40,974 bases of DNA from Blattamonas nauphoetae (taxonomy: Eukaryota; Preaxostyla; Oxymonadida). Below the pieces are notes generated by a model. The model saw only the letters and a program-made list of their open reading frames with translations. It was not told the origin of the DNA and ran no database searches. Below are positions 39,941-40,974 of this stretch, piece after piece. The translations under genes and the position numbers were made by a program. The stretch lies in NCBI GenBank assembly GCA_033064195.1, contig JARBJD010000498.1, forward strand, positions 1-40,974. The letters are read 5' to 3'. Position 1 is the first letter of the stretch, and each line of letters opens with the position of its first letter.

Positions 39941-40974
39941 GTGTGTGGTGGCGATGGGGAGCGAAGCGGAATGTTTGGTGGCGATGGGGAGCGAAGCGGA
40001 ATGTTTGGTGGCGATGGGGAGCGAAGCGGAGTGTTTGGTGGCGATGGGGAGCGAAGCGGAATGTTTGGTGGCGATGGGGAGCGAAGCGGAGTGTGTGGTG
40101 GCGATGGGGAGCGAAGCGGAATGTTTGGTGGCGATGGGGAGCGAAGCGGAGTGTTTGGTGGCGATGGGGAGCGAAGCGGAATGTTTGGTGGCGATGGGGA
40201 GCGAAGCGGAGTATGTGGTGGCGATGGGGAGCGAAGCGGAATGTTTGGTGGCGATGGGGAGCGAAGCGGGGTGTGTGGTGGCGATGGGGAGCGAACCGGA
40301 ATGTTTGGTGGCGATGGGGAGCGAAGCGGGGTGTGTGGTGGCGATGGGGAGCGAACCGGAGTGTGTGGTGGCGATGGGGAGCGAAGCGGAGTGTGTGGTG
40401 GCGATGGGGAGCGAAGCAGAATGTTTGGTGGCGATGGGGAGCGAAGCGGAGTGTTTGGTGGCGATGGAGGGTGAGCGAGAGTGTTTGGTGGCGATGGAGG
40501 GTGAGCGAGAGTGTTTGGTGGCGATGGAGGGTGAGCGAGAGTGTTTGGTGGCGATGGAGGGTGAGCGAGAGTGTTTGGTGGCGATGGAGGGTGAGCGAGT
40601 GTTTGGTGGCGATGGAGGTGAGCGAGAGTGTTTGGTGGCGATGGAGGGTGAGCGAGAGTGTTTGGTGGCGATGGAGGGTGAGCGAGAGTGTTTGGTGGCG
40701 ATGGAGGGTGAGCGAGAGTGTTTGGTGGCGATGGAGGGTGAGCGAGAGTGTTTGGTGGCGATGGAGGGTGAGCGAGAGTGTTTGGTGGCGATGGAGGGTG
40801 AGCGAGAGTGTTTGGTGGCGATGGAGGGTGAGCGAGAGTGTTTGGTGGCGATGGAGGGTGAGCAAGAGAGTGTTTAGTAGCGATGGAGGGTGAGCGAGAG
40901 TGTTTGGTGGCGATGGAGGGTGAGCGAGAGTGTTTGGTGGCGATGGAGGCGAGCGAGAGTGTTTGGTGGCGATG
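39941..40974 (+). repeat. 30-bp minisatellite with two unit types, running off the window end
   Basis: Type A (core TTTGGTGGCGATGGGGAGCG) runs 39941-40450 as 17 units with no length variation. Type B shares GTGTTTGGTGGCGATGG but continues AGGGTGAGCGAGA, and runs from 40451 to the end with a few short units (near 40595 and 40860). All plus frames and one minus frame are open because 30 is a multiple of three and the unit lacks stops (SVWWRWGAKR, GGDGERSGV, ECLVAMGSEA). No frame is favoured by codon-position bias that I can see, so I do not call a protein. Confidence 0.9.

Noticed and set aside
39736-40893. 385-codon WWRWGAKR repeat protein and its other-frame and antisense versions
   Set aside because: A 30-bp unit without stops keeps several frames open at once; no start context, family or codon-position signal favours one.

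Overview
The window looks like nuclear DNA of an oxymonad flagellate (Preaxostyla, Metamonada), most like Blattamonas nauphoetae. The main reason is a head-to-tail family of about 357-residue proteins (marker motifs FLNW, FRSLVATVK, LALVKADLIP, RMLRMEGIEDVI), which I recall as a very abundant uncharacterised family of that organism. This is recollection, not a search. TAA, TAG and TGA all end plausible reading frames, which fits the standard code. Several genes only make sense if canonical GT-AG introns of about 31-37 nt are removed.

Layout. (a) 1-4721 (+) and 14384-6877 (-) are two convergent, frame-broken relatives of one large surface-receptor family: signal peptide, right-handed beta-helix, Ig/TIG-like modules, second beta-helix, one membrane segment, kinase-like tail. 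Two copies of a roughly 560-bp hAT-type MITE, in opposite orientation and each with a perfect 8-bp target duplication, lie inside the first gene and between the two. (b) 14561-17239 (+) is a short-intron gene joining a kinase fold that has lost its glycine loop, VAIK lysine, HRD aspartate and DFG aspartate to about 400 residues of a GALVA-like pentapeptide repeat and a C-terminal membrane segment. (c) 17262-17698 (-) is a 5'-truncated flavodoxin-like gene. (d) 17.7-36.2 kb holds seven units of the FLNW family: five essentially full-length copies, one split by a 2,273-bp DNA transposon, and one truncated. They are separated by degenerate shared 3' flanks, two C-rich 38-bp minisatellites whose G-rich strand carries a canonical G-quadruplex motif in each typical unit, and a duplicated linker of about 1.6 kb. 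(e) 36661-37701 (-) encodes an SPFH/band-7 membrane protein with a cluster of TTGGAC palindromes upstream. (f) 38.3-39.3 kb (+) holds pieces of a multi-spanning membrane protein. (g) A 30-bp minisatellite runs from 39941 off the window end.

The region reads as a fast-evolving, duplication-rich accessory locus. I see no single pathway linking the genes. The FLNW family is unassigned, and the kinase-like genes look like surface or scaffold proteins. I recognised no tRNA, rRNA or CRISPR.
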